Source of the DNA: Wocania_A spongiicola
GTDB lineage: Bacteria > Bacteroidota > Bacteroidia > Flavobacteriales > Flavobacteriaceae
Assembly: GCF_023502325.1 (NCBI RefSeq)
Contig: NZ_JAMFLZ010000004.1
Coordinates: 248,001-312,000, forward strand
Length of the DNA: 64,000 nucleotides
Direction: 5' to 3'
Made by a program: the position numbers and the translations under genes. Shown here piece by piece: positions 32,828 through 42,125 of this stretch (position 1 is the stretch's first letter; each line of letters starts with the position of its first letter). The notes below the pieces were generated by a model. It saw only the letters and a program-made list of their open reading frames with translations, did not search any database and was not told the origin of the DNA.

Positions 32828-34003
32828 TTAAGCAGAAGTAATTTCATTATATACTTTGCTATTTTCTACAATTTGATGAATGTCATTGTCATCAACTTCT
32901 TTCTTTTTATCTGCAAAATCTAAAAAGTTAGTATAAATTTCGTCTAGTTGAAGCTTCGTTAATTCATAACCAATATTTTTTGCTCTGTAAGCCAAAGCTG
33001 CTCTTCCGCTTCTTGCTGTTAAAACAATTGCAGATTCAGTTACACCAACATCTTTCGGGTCAATAATCTCGTAAGTTTCACGATTTTTAATAACACCATC
33101 TTGATGAATTCCAGAGCTATGTGCAAAAGCATTTGCTCCAACAATAGCTTTATTTGGTTGTGTGTAGATTCCCATACTATCTGATACTAATTGACTAATA
33201 CCATATAACATTTCGGTTTGAATCTTAGTATCTAAATCCAAATAAGGGTGTTGCTTTAAAATCATAACAACTTCTTCTAGTGCTGTATTTCCTGCACGTT
33301 CTCCAATACCATTAATAGTACATTCTATTTGTCGAGCACCGTTAATAACTCCCTCGATAGAATTTGCTGTTGCCAAACCTAAATCGTTATGGCAATGGCA
33401 CGATAAAATGGCTTTATCAATACCTTTTACGTTTTCTTTTAGATACTTTATTTTTGCTCCGTATTCATGAGGTAAACAGTATCCAGTTGTATCTGGAATA
33501 TTTAAAACTGTGGCACCAGCTTTAATAACGGCTTCGCAAACGCGGGCTAGATACTCGTTATCTGTCCTGCCAGCATCTTCTGCATAGAATTCAACATCTT
33601 CTACAAAAGATTTTGCATAGCTAACGGCTTTAACAGCGCGCTCAATAATATCGCTTTGAGTCGATTTAAATTTATGTTTTATATGAGAATCAGATGTCCC
33701 AATACCTGTATGTATTCTAGGTGTCTTAGCATATTTTAAGGCCTCGGCAGCTACTTTTATATCGTTTTCAACAGAGCGTGTTAAACCACAAACTGTTGCG
33801 TTTTTTACAATTTTAGATATTTCTTCAACCGATTTAAAATCTCCTGGACTTGAAACAGGAAATCCAGCTTCAATTATATCTACTCCTAAATTGTCAAGCT
33901 GTTCTGCTATAATTAATTTTTGTTCTGTATTAAGTTTACAACCAGGAACCTGCTCTCCATCACGAAGTGTTGTATCAAAAATTTGGACGTTATTATTAGA
34001 CAT
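32828..34003 (-). CDS. leuA: 2-isopropylmalate synthase, short form without regulatory domain
   Basis: 391 residues. Condenses 2-oxoisovalerate with acetyl-CoA in leucine synthesis. The TIM-barrel motifs are clear: IFDTTLRDGEQVPGCKLN, EAGFPVSSPGD, LSCHCHNDLGLATANS with the metal-binding His pair, and NGIGERAGNTALEEV. The protein stops about 100-120 residues earlier than E. coli LeuA, so the C-terminal leucine-binding (LeuA dimer) domain is missing, and feedback inhibition of the classical kind is not expected. It is the first gene of leuA-leuB, divergent from the gene at 34152. No attenuator was found in the 148-base leader. Confidence 0.94.
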   Translation of the reverse strand: MSNNNVQIFDTTLRDGEQVPGCKLNTEQKLIIAEQLDNLGVDIIEAGFPVSSPGDFKSVEEISKIVKNATVCGLTRSVENDIKVAAEALKYAKTPRIHTGIGTSDSHIKHKFKSTQSDIIERAVKAVSYAKSFVEDVEFYAEDAGRTDNEYLARVCEAVIKAGATVLNIPDTTGYCLPHEYGAKIKYLKENVKGIDKAILSCHCHNDLGLATANSIEGVINGARQIECTINGIGERAGNTALEEVVMILKQHPYLDLDTKIQTEMLYGISQLVSDSMGIYTQPNKAIVGANAFAHSSGIHQDGVIKNRETYEIIDPKDVGVTESAIVLTARSGRAALAYRAKNIGYELTKLQLDEIYTNFLDFADKKKEVDDNDIHQIVENSKVYNEITSA

Positions 34004-34151
34004 TTATTAGAATATATTTTTGTATTGTACTACGAATGTATATTTTGGTTTCGTAAAACGAGAATTCAACATATAGTTTTTACGATGTTTAACCTAAAGT
34101 ATTAATTTTTAATTTATTGAATATAAGCAAGTTAAATGTGTTTTATTAACT

Positions 34152-35705
34152 ATGACAAAAGAGCAAAAAGATAATTTGTTTGTATTAGTAAAGTCGTTGT
34201 CTAAATCTGAAAAAAGACAATTTAAGCTTTACGTTGGCAGATTAGGGGTAAATGAAGATTCAAAATTTTTGACTCTTTTTAATATTCTTGATAAGCTTTC
34301 TGTATACGATGAGGTTGTTATTTTAAAGAAAGGAATTGTAAAAAAACAACAATTATCAAACTTAAAGGCACATTTGTATAAGCAAATTCTTATTAGTTTA
34401 AGGTTGAATCCATCACATCAAAATGTTAGAATTCAAATACGAGAACAACTAGATTTTGCAACTATTTTGTATCACAAAGGACTTTATAAGCAAAGCCTAA
34501 AAATTTTAGATAAAGCCAAAACTTTAGCAATAAATAATGAAGAAAAAAATATTGCTTATGAGATTGTTGAGCTCGAAAAAATTATTGAGTCTCAATATAT
34601 TACACGAAGTTTAAATAATAGAGCAGACGAGTTAACAGTACAAGCAAAAGACCTTAGTTTACAAAATGTTTTGGCTAGCAAGTTATCTAATTTATCACTC
34701 CAGTTATATGGATTGTTTTTAAAAACAGGATACATAAAGAATGATACCGAACATAGAAGAATAACAAAATATTTTAATGATAGACTACCAGAATATGATA
34801 TTAATAAATTAGGATTTAGAGAGAAATTATGGCTGTATAAAGCATATTTGTGGTATAGTTTTTTAACTCTAGATTTTTTATCGTGCTACAAATATGCTAC
34901 TAAATGGGTAGACCTTTTTTATGGGAATAAAGATATGATTGTATTAAATCCTGTCTTTTTTTTAAGAGGAAATCATTATTTGTTAGAAGCTTTATTTTAT
35001 TTAAGACATTATGAAAAGTTTAAAGAAACCCTTTATAAATTAGAAGAGGTTACTAAAGAAAAATGGTTTCCGTTAGATGATAATAATGAAAGCTTAGCGT
35101 TCTTATATATTTATAACAATAAATTTAACTTACATTTTATTGAAGGTAGTTTTACAGAAGGATTACCTTTAATAGATGAGGTCTTAGAGCAATTAAAAAA
35201 ATATAAAAACCGTATTGATGAACACCACGTTATGGTTTTTTATTATAAAATTGCTAGCATGTATTTTGGTGCAGGCGAAACTAAAAGATGTATTCAGTTT
35301 TTAGAAAAAATAATTAGTAATAAATCGCTGCACATGCGAGAAGATTTGCTGTGCTTTTCTAGAATATTAAATTTGGTGGCACATTATGAAGCTGGCTTAG
35401 ATTATAATTTAGATGTGTTAATAAGAAGTACTTATAAGTTTTTAATTAAAATGGAAGACCTATATGAAGTACAAAAAGAGTTTATCAAGTTTTTAAGAGG
35501 CTTAGGAGATATTTATCCACAAGATGTTAAGGGAGAATTTATTAAGCTACATAAAAAGCTAAAGCAGTTTGAAGATGACCCATACCAAAGTCGAGCATTC
35601 TTGTATTTAGATATAATTTCATGGTTAGAATCTAAAATTGAAAACAAACCTGTTGGTTTGATAATCAGGAATAAATTTGAAGCTCAAATTTTACGAAATC
35701 CATAA
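34152..35705 (+). CDS. conserved helical protein of unknown function
   Basis: 517 residues, not recognised as a named family. It is rich in Leu, Lys, Tyr and predicted to be all-helical, with repeated helix pairs resembling tetratricopeptide repeats (for example DFATILYHKGLYKQSLKILDKA and VFYYKIASMYFGAGETKRC). No signal peptide or membrane segment, so likely cytoplasmic. The opening TKEQKDNLFVLVKSLSKSEKRQFKLY looks like a charged helical cap. It is alone between divergent leuA and the SAM-I leader of metY. A scaffold or interaction role is the most one can infer. Confidence 0.85.
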   Translation: MTKEQKDNLFVLVKSLSKSEKRQFKLYVGRLGVNEDSKFLTLFNILDKLSVYDEVVILKKGIVKKQQLSNLKAHLYKQILISLRLNPSHQNVRIQIREQLDFATILYHKGLYKQSLKILDKAKTLAINNEEKNIAYEIVELEKIIESQYITRSLNNRADELTVQAKDLSLQNVLASKLSNLSLQLYGLFLKTGYIKNDTEHRRITKYFNDRLPEYDINKLGFREKLWLYKAYLWYSFLTLDFLSCYKYATKWVDLFYGNKDMIVLNPVFFLRGNHYLLEALFYLRHYEKFKETLYKLEEVTKEKWFPLDDNNESLAFLYIYNNKFNLHFIEGSFTEGLPLIDEVLEQLKKYKNRIDEHHVMVFYYKIASMYFGAGETKRCIQFLEKIISNKSLHMREDLLCFSRILNLVAHYEAGLDYNLDVLIRSTYKFLIKMEDLYEVQKEFIKFLRGLGDIYPQDVKGEFIKLHKKLKQFEDDPYQSRAFLYLDIISWLESKIENKPVGLIIRNKFEAQILRNP

Positions 35706-35755
35706 TTTTTTCAAAAAAAATTCAAAAAAATTTGGTTTATAACTTTTTCTGACCG

Positions 35756-35763
35756 AATATTTG
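35756..35763 (+). promoter_or_regulatory. likely promoter -7 box of the metY SAM-I leader
   Basis: AATATTTG, one mismatch to TAnnTTTG, with TTTG at 35731-35734 as a possible -33 box 21 bases upstream. It lies 30 bases before the riboswitch P1 stem. Confidence 0.5.
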
Positions 35764-35793
35764 CACTCACAAAGTTCAATAACTTATTGAAAT

Positions 35794-35910
35794 GTTATCA
35801 AGAAAGGTGGAGGGATTAGACCCTGCGAAACCTTAGCAACCCTTTATTTGTAAAGAAGGTGCTAAATTCTACTTAAACTACTAATATAACTAGTGTTTTA
35901 GATAGATAAC
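35794..35910 (+). ncRNA. SAM-I (S-box) riboswitch upstream of metY and metX-thrA
   Basis: P1 is GTTATC (35794-35799) with GATAAC (35905-35910). The core matches the S-box consensus: TCAAGAAAGGTGGAGGGA, then GACCCTGCGAAACC and TTAGCAACCC, then AAGGTGCTAAATTC. Downstream are two small hairpins before the gene: AAATTACT/AGTAATTT at 35917-35935 followed by T, and CGCTT/AAGCG at 35970-35983. Either could be a terminator; the first is the better candidate. High SAM should shut off homocysteine synthesis from O-acetylhomoserine. Confidence 0.95.
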
Positions 35911-36032
35911 CAAACGAAATTACTTTCAGTAATTTTTATAATTTCTTTTTAACATTTTTCTATTAAGTACGCTTTTATAAGCGCATTTTGACTTTTGGTT
36001 TAATCATTTATTAACTCAAAAAAATTAGAAAA

Positions 36033-37307
36033 ATGAGTACACAAAAATTAGCAACAAACGCATTACACGCTGGACACGACGTAACTACAAACGCAGGAAC
36101 TAGAGCAGTACCAATTTATCAAACTACATCATATGTTTTTAATAATTCAGATCATGCTGCAAACTTATTTTCATTACAAGAACTAGGGTTTATTTATACG
36201 CGTTTAAACAATCCAACAAATCAAATTTTACAAGACCGTTTGGCAGCAGTAGAAGGAGGAATAGGAGCTGTTGTATTTGCATCAGGAACTTCTGCCATTT
36301 CAACAGGCTTATTAACGTTATTAAAAGCTGGAGATCATATTGTAGCATCTAGTAGTTTGTATGGAGGGACTTATAATTTATTGAGTGTAACATTACCACG
36401 CTTAGGTATAACAACTACATTTGTTGATGCTTCTGAACCTGAAAATTTTGCTGATGCTGTACAAGATAATACAAGAGCATTTTTTGTTGAATCTTTAGGA
36501 AACCCAAAACTAGATGTATTAGATATAGAAGCTATATCGGAGCATTCAAAAGCAGCAAGTGTTCCTTTTATTGTTGATAATACAGTAGCAACGCCTGCGT
36601 TATTAAATCCATTGAAGCATGGAGCAAATATTGTTATTCATTCATTAACAAAATATATTGGTGGTCAAGGTACTTCTATAGGAGGGGCTATTATTGACGG
36701 TGGAACTTTTGATTGGAGCAACGGGAAATTTCCTGAATTTACTGAACCATCAGCAGGTTACCACGGATTAAAATATTATGAAACTTTAGGTGCTGCATCT
36801 TATACCTTTAAATTAATTCTAGAAGGCTTAAGAGATTTTGGAGGGGCTTTAAGTCCAACAAACGCATTTAATATTATTCAAGGTTTAGAAACGTTGCCTG
36901 TTAGAATAAAACAGCATAGTGAAAATGCCTTGGAGCTTGCCAAATGGTTAGAGTCTCAAGATGAAATTGCTTGGGTAAATTACCCAGGTTTAGAATCTAG
37001 TTCGTATAAATCATTAGCTGATAAGTACTTGCCAAAAGGGCAAAGTGGAATTGTAACCTTTGGACATAAAGGCGGTTTTGATGCAGCTAAGAAAATTGCA
37101 GATAATACTAAATTATTTTCTTTACTGGCTAACATCGGTGATACTAAATCACTTATTATCCATCCAGCTAGTACAACTCATCAACAATTAGATGAAGCTG
37201 AGCAAGAATCAGCTGGTGTTTCAGCAGATTTAATCAGATTGTCAGTAGGTATTGAAGATATCGAGGATTTAAAAAATGATTTAAAAGAAGCATTTAAAAC
37301 GATTTAA
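36033..37307 (+). CDS. metY: O-acetylhomoserine sulfhydrylase (aminocarboxypropyltransferase)
   Basis: 424 residues, Cys/Met-metabolism PLP family. It joins O-acetylhomoserine with sulfide to give homocysteine. Visible are the N-terminal TNALHAGHDVTTNAGTRAVP, YTRLNNPTNQILQDRLA, FASGTSAIS, the PLP Lys in HSLTKYIGGQG and the C-terminal SLLANIGDTKSL and HPASTTHQQL. The long form with the insertion after the PLP Lys (DWSNGKFPEF) is typical of MetY rather than MetB or MetC. It is the first gene under the SAM-I riboswitch, followed after 18 bases by the MetX-AK-HSD fusion. Confidence 0.96.
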   Translation: MSTQKLATNALHAGHDVTTNAGTRAVPIYQTTSYVFNNSDHAANLFSLQELGFIYTRLNNPTNQILQDRLAAVEGGIGAVVFASGTSAISTGLLTLLKAGDHIVASSSLYGGTYNLLSVTLPRLGITTTFVDASEPENFADAVQDNTRAFFVESLGNPKLDVLDIEAISEHSKAASVPFIVDNTVATPALLNPLKHGANIVIHSLTKYIGGQGTSIGGAIIDGGTFDWSNGKFPEFTEPSAGYHGLKYYETLGAASYTFKLILEGLRDFGGALSPTNAFNIIQGLETLPVRIKQHSENALELAKWLESQDEIAWVNYPGLESSSYKSLADKYLPKGQSGIVTFGHKGGFDAAKKIADNTKLFSLLANIGDTKSLIIHPASTTHQQLDEAEQESAGVSADLIRLSVGIEDIEDLKNDLKEAFKTI

Positions 37308-37325
37308 TTAGCATAAATTTTTCTA

Positions 37326-40300
37326 TTGGAAGATTCACTGTCGCATATCATTATTTCAGACTTTATTACCGAAAGTAAAGCTGCAAACCCTGAAATTAAG
37401 TTGAGCTATCAAGTATTTGGTAAACCTATAGGTACAGCACCAATAGTTTTGGTAAATCATGCTTTAACAGGAAACAGTGATGTTGCAGGAAAAAATGGTT
37501 GGTGGTCAGATTTAATTGGGAATAATAAAGTAATTGATACAAAACTGTATTCCGTTTTAGCATTTAATATTCCTGGGAATGGTTATGATGGTTTTGTTAT
37601 CGAAAACTATAAGGATTTTGTAGCTCGAGATATTGCAAAACTGTTTTTAATTGGTTTAGAAAAACTAAAAATAGAAAAGTTATTTGCTGTCATTGGAGGA
37701 TCGTTAGGCGGAGGGATTGCTTGGGAAATGGCCGTACTACAACCTGATTTTACAGAGCATTTAATTCCGGTAGCGACAGATTGGAAGTCTACCGATTGGT
37801 TAATTGCTAACTGCCAAATTCAAGAACAGTTTCTGTTAAATTCTAAAAACCCAGTACATGATGCAAGAATGCATGCCATGCTTTGTTATCGTACTCCAGA
37901 ATCGTTTAAGGAACGTTTCCAACGCTCAAAAAATGAAGCTTTAGAAATTTTTAATGTTGAGAGTTGGTTATTACACCATGGTAATAAATTGCAAGAACGT
38001 TTTCAGCTTTCAGCTTATAAATTAATGAATCAATTACTAAAAACGATTGATGTTACTAAAAACAGAAAAAACGATTTTAATGTACTAGAAAACATTAAAG
38101 CCAATATTCACATTATTGGTGTAGATTCTGATTTGTTTTTTACTGCTGAAGAAAACAGGCAAACTCATAAGCAACTTGCAGTTACGCACCCTAATGTAAC
38201 CTATAACGAAATTAATTCTGTACATGGACACGATGCGTTTTTAATAGAATACGAGCAATTAGAAAAAATAATAGAAGGCATTTTTGTGCCAAATTCTAAA
38301 AAAAGAAAAATGAAAGTATTAAAGTTTGGAGGGAAATCTTTAGCAAACGGAAACGGATTAAATAAAGTACTTTCCATTATTGAAAATAAAATAAATGATG
38401 GTGAAAAAATTGTCGTGGTCGTTTCGGCTAGAGGCAATGCAACTGATGATTTAGAGTCCATCTTAAATGCATCGATTAAAGGAGAAGATTACCAAGAGTT
38501 ATTAAAAGTTTTTAAAGATTATCAAAGAGAACCTTTAAAAACGATTGACTTTTCTGAAGAATTTTCAGTCCTAGATAAACTTTTTGAAGGCGTAAGTTTA
38601 TTACGAGATTATAGCCAAAAAACTAAAGACAAAATTTTAGCACAAGGCGAGTTACTATCAGTTAAACTAGTGTCTGCTTTATTAAATGAAAGAGGAATAA
38701 AAGCAAAAGCAACAGATTCTAGGCAGTTAATTAAAACTGATGAATCTTTTGGGAATGCGCAACCAATTTCTAAGCAAACTAAAGATAATGTTAGAAATTA
38801 TTTTAAGCAAAATAATGGAGATACGGTTAACATTGTAACAGGTTTTATTGCATCAAATTCTAAAGGAGAAACGACTACGCTAGGTAGAAACGGGAGCAAT
38901 TATTCAGCAGCTTTATTAGCAAATCATTTAGATGCAGAAGAGCTTCAAAACTACACCCATGTAAATGGTATTTATACAGCAAATCCAGATTTAGTGGCAG
39001 ATGCTCAAAAAATTAGAGAATTATCATTTAGTGAAGCTAACGAACTTGCTAACTTTGGAACTACTGTTTTACACGCTAAAACTATAATTCCACTAGTTGA
39101 AAAAAACATTAGCCTTCGTATTTTAAATACTTTTAATCCAGATGATGAAGGAACTTTAATTACTGCGAAGTCAAATTCAAAAGAAGTAACATCTTTATCT
39201 GTTTTAGATAATGTGGCTTTATTAAATTTAGAAGGACGCGGGTTATTAGGAAAGATAGGTGTTGATGCTCGAATTTTTAGAGCCTTAAGCGACCATGGAA
39301 TTAGTGTAAGCATTATTTCTCAAGGATCGTCAGAAAGAGGTATAGGGTTAATTATAGATGCAGAAAAAGCAACCCAAGCAGTAATTGCTTTGGAACGTGA
39401 ATTCGAAAATGATTTTTATTCGCAAGATGTAAATAAGATTGAAGTAGTTGACGATGTTTCAGTAATTTCAATTATTGGGATTGAGCTTAGTTCTTTCCAT
39501 AAACCGTTTAATGCATTAATTAAAAATCAAATTACACCACTGTTATTCAACAATACATTTACAGGTAGAAATGTGAGTCTGGTAGTTAAAAAGAATCAAT
39601 TGCATAAAGCCGTTAATGTTATTCATGGTGAAGTTTTTGGAATTTCAAAAAAGATAAACATTGCAATTTTTGGTCACGGAGGAGTAGGAGGCGCCTTAAT
39701 TAATCAAATTTTAAAGTCTAAGGATGAAATTGAAAAACGAAAAGGAATTAACTTAAATGTTTTTGCTATTGCTAACTCAACAAAACTCATTTTAAATAAA
39801 AATGGCGTTAATGAAAATTGGCAAGATGATTTAAAAACAACTTTACAAGAAAGTTCAATTGAATCTATTATTGCTTATGCAAAAGCACATCATTTAGAAA
39901 ATTTAATAGCAGTTGATAATACTTCAAGTTCAGAGTTTCATTCAAATTATGTGCCTTTAGTTGAGGCTGGTTTCGATTTGGTGTCATCAAACAAAGTAGC
40001 GAATACTATATCGCACGATTTTTATACAAATTTAAGAGCTCAGTTAGAAGAGCATAATAAACAATATCTATATGAAACAACGGTTGGTGCAGGTTTACCA
40101 TTGATTGATACGATTAAACTGCTACACGAATCTGGTGAAAATATTACGAGAATAAGAGGTGTGTTTTCAGGAACTTTAAGTTATTTATTTAATAATTTTT
40201 CTATTCAAAATAAACCTTTCAGTGAGATTATTCAAGAAACAATAGACAAAGGATTTACAGAACCAGACCCAAGAGAAGACTTTTCAGGAAATGATGTGGC

Positions 40301-40727
40301 AAGAAAGCTTTTAATTTTAGCAAGAGAGTTGGATTTACAAAATGAATTTGAAGATGTTGAAGTTCAAAATTTAATACCAGAAGCATATCAAAATATTTCG
40401 GTCGAATCATTTTTAGGTCAGTTAAATGTTCTCGATGAATCATTTCAAAAGATAAAAGATAATCAAGAAGAAGGGCACGTATTAAGATATGTTGGTGATT
40501 TGTCAGGAGATTTATCGAAAGATAAAGGGAATTTAGAAGTAAGGCTAGTGTCTATTCCAGAAGATAGTACGTTGGGTCATGTAAAAGGATCAGACGCTAT
40601 TTTTGAAATATTTACAGAATCATATGGAGAGCAACCTATTGTAATTCAGGGAGCAGGAGCAGGGGCAGAAGTAACAGCTAGAGGCGTTTTTGGAGATATT
40701 TTGAGATTGTCAAAACATATCAATTAG
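37326..40727 (+). CDS. metX-thrA: trifunctional fusion: homoserine O-acetyltransferase (MetX) - aspartokinase - homoserine dehydrogenase
   Basis: 1133 residues in one continuous frame. Residues 1-328 are a MetX-type alpha/beta hydrolase: oxyanion region VNHALTGNSDVAGKNGWW, nucleophile Ser in IGGSLGGGIAWEM, acid VDSDLFFT and His in HGHDAFLIE. Residues 329 to about 615 are aspartokinase (KVLKFGGKSLANG, TLGRNGSNYSAALLA). About 620-770 are ACT domains. From about 776 is homoserine dehydrogenase (NIAIFGHGGVGGALINQIL, SSNKVANT, ETTVGAGLPLIDT). The only start is TTG at 37326; a stop lies 12 bases upstream in frame and the next Met is at a conserved helix. Three steps of aspartate to O-acetylhomoserine are fused, behind the SAM-I riboswitch. 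An internal start at Met329 is possible. Confidence 0.93.
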   Translation: MEDSLSHIIISDFITESKAANPEIKLSYQVFGKPIGTAPIVLVNHALTGNSDVAGKNGWWSDLIGNNKVIDTKLYSVLAFNIPGNGYDGFVIENYKDFVARDIAKLFLIGLEKLKIEKLFAVIGGSLGGGIAWEMAVLQPDFTEHLIPVATDWKSTDWLIANCQIQEQFLLNSKNPVHDARMHAMLCYRTPESFKERFQRSKNEALEIFNVESWLLHHGNKLQERFQLSAYKLMNQLLKTIDVTKNRKNDFNVLENIKANIHIIGVDSDLFFTAEENRQTHKQLAVTHPNVTYNEINSVHGHDAFLIEYEQLEKIIEGIFVPNSKKRKMKVLKFGGKSLANGNGLNKVLSIIENKINDGEKIVVVVSARGNATDDLESILNASIKGEDYQELLKVFKDYQREPLKTIDFSEEFSVLDKLFEGVSLLRDYSQKTKDKILAQGELLSVKLVSALLNERGIKAKATDSRQLIKTDESFGNAQPISKQTKDNVRNYFKQNNGDTVNIVTGFIASNSKGETTTLGRNGSNYSAALLANHLDAEELQNYTHVNGIYTANPDLVADAQKIRELSFSEANELANFGTTVLHAKTIIPLVEKNISLRILNTFNPDDEGTLITAKSNSKEVTSLSVLDNVALLNLEGRGLLGKIGVDARIFRALSDHGISVSIISQGSSERGIGLIIDAEKATQAVIALEREFENDFYSQDVNKIEVVDDVSVISIIGIELSSFHKPFNALIKNQITPLLFNNTFTGRNVSLVVKKNQLHKAVNVIHGEVFGISKKINIAIFGHGGVGGALINQILKSKDEIEKRKGINLNVFAIANSTKLILNKNGVNENWQDDLKTTLQESSIESIIAYAKAHHLENLIAVDNTSSSEFHSNYVPLVEAGFDLVSSNKVANTISHDFYTNLRAQLEEHNKQYLYETTVGAGLPLIDTIKLLHESGENITRIRGVFSGTLSYLFNNFSIQNKPFSEIIQETIDKGFTEPDPREDFSGNDVARKLLILARELDLQNEFEDVEVQNLIPEAYQNISVESFLGQLNVLDESFQKIKDNQEEGHVLRYVGDLSGDLSKDKGNLEVRLVSIPEDSTLGHVKGSDAIFEIFTESYGEQPIVIQGAGAGAEVTARGVFGDILRLSKHIN

Positions 40728-40736
40728 TAGCGTTGT

Positions 40737-40801
40737 CCCCTCGAGCGCAGTCGAGAGGTTATTTATTTTAAAAAACTAAGAGGCCTCGACTGCGCTCGAC
40801 C
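40737..40801. repeat. inverted pair of TCGAGCGCAGTCGA palindromic units
   Basis: Copy 1, CCCCTCGAGCGCAGTCGAGAGG (shown in two parts here: CCCCTCGAGCGC, AGTCGAGAGG), at 40737-40758; copy 2, GAGGCCTCGACTGC plus GCTCGACC, at 40780-40801, is its reverse complement over about 15 bases. Each copy can itself form a 5-bp hairpin (CTCGA/TCGAG), and the pair can form a longer stem with an AT-rich loop. It is GC-rich in an AT-rich gap between two genes and resembles REP-type elements frequent in Flavobacteriaceae. It may also end transcription of the metY operon. Confidence 0.75.
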
Positions 40802-40843
40802 AAACAAATTTTAGAATTAAAGCTTTTAACAAGCTTAGAGAAT

Positions 40844-42019
40844 ATGACAATGAATAAAAAACAATTTGAGACAGAAGCTATTCGTACACAAATAAATCGT
40901 ACAGAATTTTTAGAACATACCAGTCCGTTATACTTAACATCAAGTTTTGTTTTTGAAGACGCTGAGGATATGCGAGCATCTTTTAGCGAAGAAAAGGAAC
41001 GTAATATTTATAGTAGGTTCTCAAACCCGAATACTTCAGAGTTTGTAGATAAAATTTGTAAAATGGAAGGCGCAGAAAGTGGTTACGCTTTTGCTACAGG
41101 AATGGCAGCTGTGTTTTCAACCTTTGCTGCGTTGCTAAATAGTGGTGATCATATTGTGTCAGCCCGCTCTGTTTTTGGTTCAACGCATTCATTGTTTACA
41201 AAGTATTTACCAAAATGGAATATTGAAACCAGTTATTTCAATATTAACGAGCCAGAAACTATTGAAGGTTTTATTACGCCAAAAACTAAAATTTTATTTG
41301 CAGAATCGCCAACAAATCCAGCTGTAGATATTATCGATTTAGAGCTCTTAGGTAGCATAGCGAAAAAACATAATTTAATTTTAGTCATAGATAATTGTTT
41401 TGCAACACCATATTTGCAGCAACCCATAAAATATGGAGCGCATTTGGTAATCCATAGTGCCACCAAATTAATTGATGGACAAGGGCGAGTTTTAGGAGGT
41501 GTTACTGTTGGAAATGAAGATTTAATTCGAGAAATTTATTTGTTTGCAAGAAATACAGGTCCAGCCTTATCACCATTTAATGCGTGGACGTTATCTAAAA
41601 GTTTAGAAACTCTTTCAGTAAGAGTTGATAAACATTGTGAAAACGCTTTAAAAGTAGCTGAATTTTTAGAAGCACATCCGCAAGTAAACTGGGTAAAGTA
41701 TCCGTTTTTAAAATCTCACCCGCAATACAAAGTGGCCAAAAAGCAAATGAAACTAGGAGGTAATATTGTTGCTTTTGAAATAAAAGGTGGTATCGAAGCT
41801 GGCCGCAACTTTTTAAACGCAATCAAAATGTGTTCGTTATCTGCTAACTTAGGAGATACCAGAACTATTGTAACACACCCAGCCTCAACCACACACAGTG
41901 GTTTGGCTGAAGCCGATAGACTTGTAGTTAATATAACTGACGGTTTAGTACGTGTATCAGTTGGCTTAGAACATGTGTATGATGTTATTGGAGATTTAAA
42001 GCAGGCATTACATACTTAA
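40844..42019 (+). CDS. metZ: O-succinyl/acetylhomoserine sulfhydrylase, MetZ-like
   Basis: 391 residues, Cys/Met-metabolism PLP family, shorter than MetY. Motifs are ETEAIRTQINRTEFLEHTSPLYLTSSF, YSRFSNPNTSEFVDKI, FATGMAAV, the PLP Lys in HSATKLIDGQGRVLGG, and SLSANLGDTRTIVTHPAST. This pattern matches MetZ-type enzymes that make homocysteine from an activated homoserine and sulfide. It lies 116 bases after the fusion gene across the palindromic repeat, so it may be a distal gene of the SAM-I controlled operon or have its own promoter. It gives the organism two sulfhydrylases with different acyl preference or affinity. Confidence 0.88.
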   Translation: MTMNKKQFETEAIRTQINRTEFLEHTSPLYLTSSFVFEDAEDMRASFSEEKERNIYSRFSNPNTSEFVDKICKMEGAESGYAFATGMAAVFSTFAALLNSGDHIVSARSVFGSTHSLFTKYLPKWNIETSYFNINEPETIEGFITPKTKILFAESPTNPAVDIIDLELLGSIAKKHNLILVIDNCFATPYLQQPIKYGAHLVIHSATKLIDGQGRVLGGVTVGNEDLIREIYLFARNTGPALSPFNAWTLSKSLETLSVRVDKHCENALKVAEFLEAHPQVNWVKYPFLKSHPQYKVAKKQMKLGGNIVAFEIKGGIEAGRNFLNAIKMCSLSANLGDTRTIVTHPASTTHSGLAEADRLVVNITDGLVRVSVGLEHVYDVIGDLKQALHT

Positions 42020-42125
42020 GCATACTTTGATATTGCTTATAAATATCTTTTATATTACAATTTACTTTTTCCATTTGAAATTTAGTGAAGCGAAGTTTTG
42101 AATAGTTATATTTAACTCATTCTAA

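Noticed and set aside
34018..34083. 21-codon reading frame (MLNSRFTKPKYTFVVQYKNIF) just before leuA on the minus strand, as a possible leucine leader peptide
   Set aside because: It has only one Leu codon, no pause hairpin and no terminator between it and leuA, so attenuation is not supported.
36033..42019. metY and metZ as duplicate copies of one gene
   Set aside because: They differ in length and in motifs around the PLP lysine (SLTKYIGGQG against SATKLIDGQG) and belong to different sulfhydrylase branches, so this is not a recent duplication.
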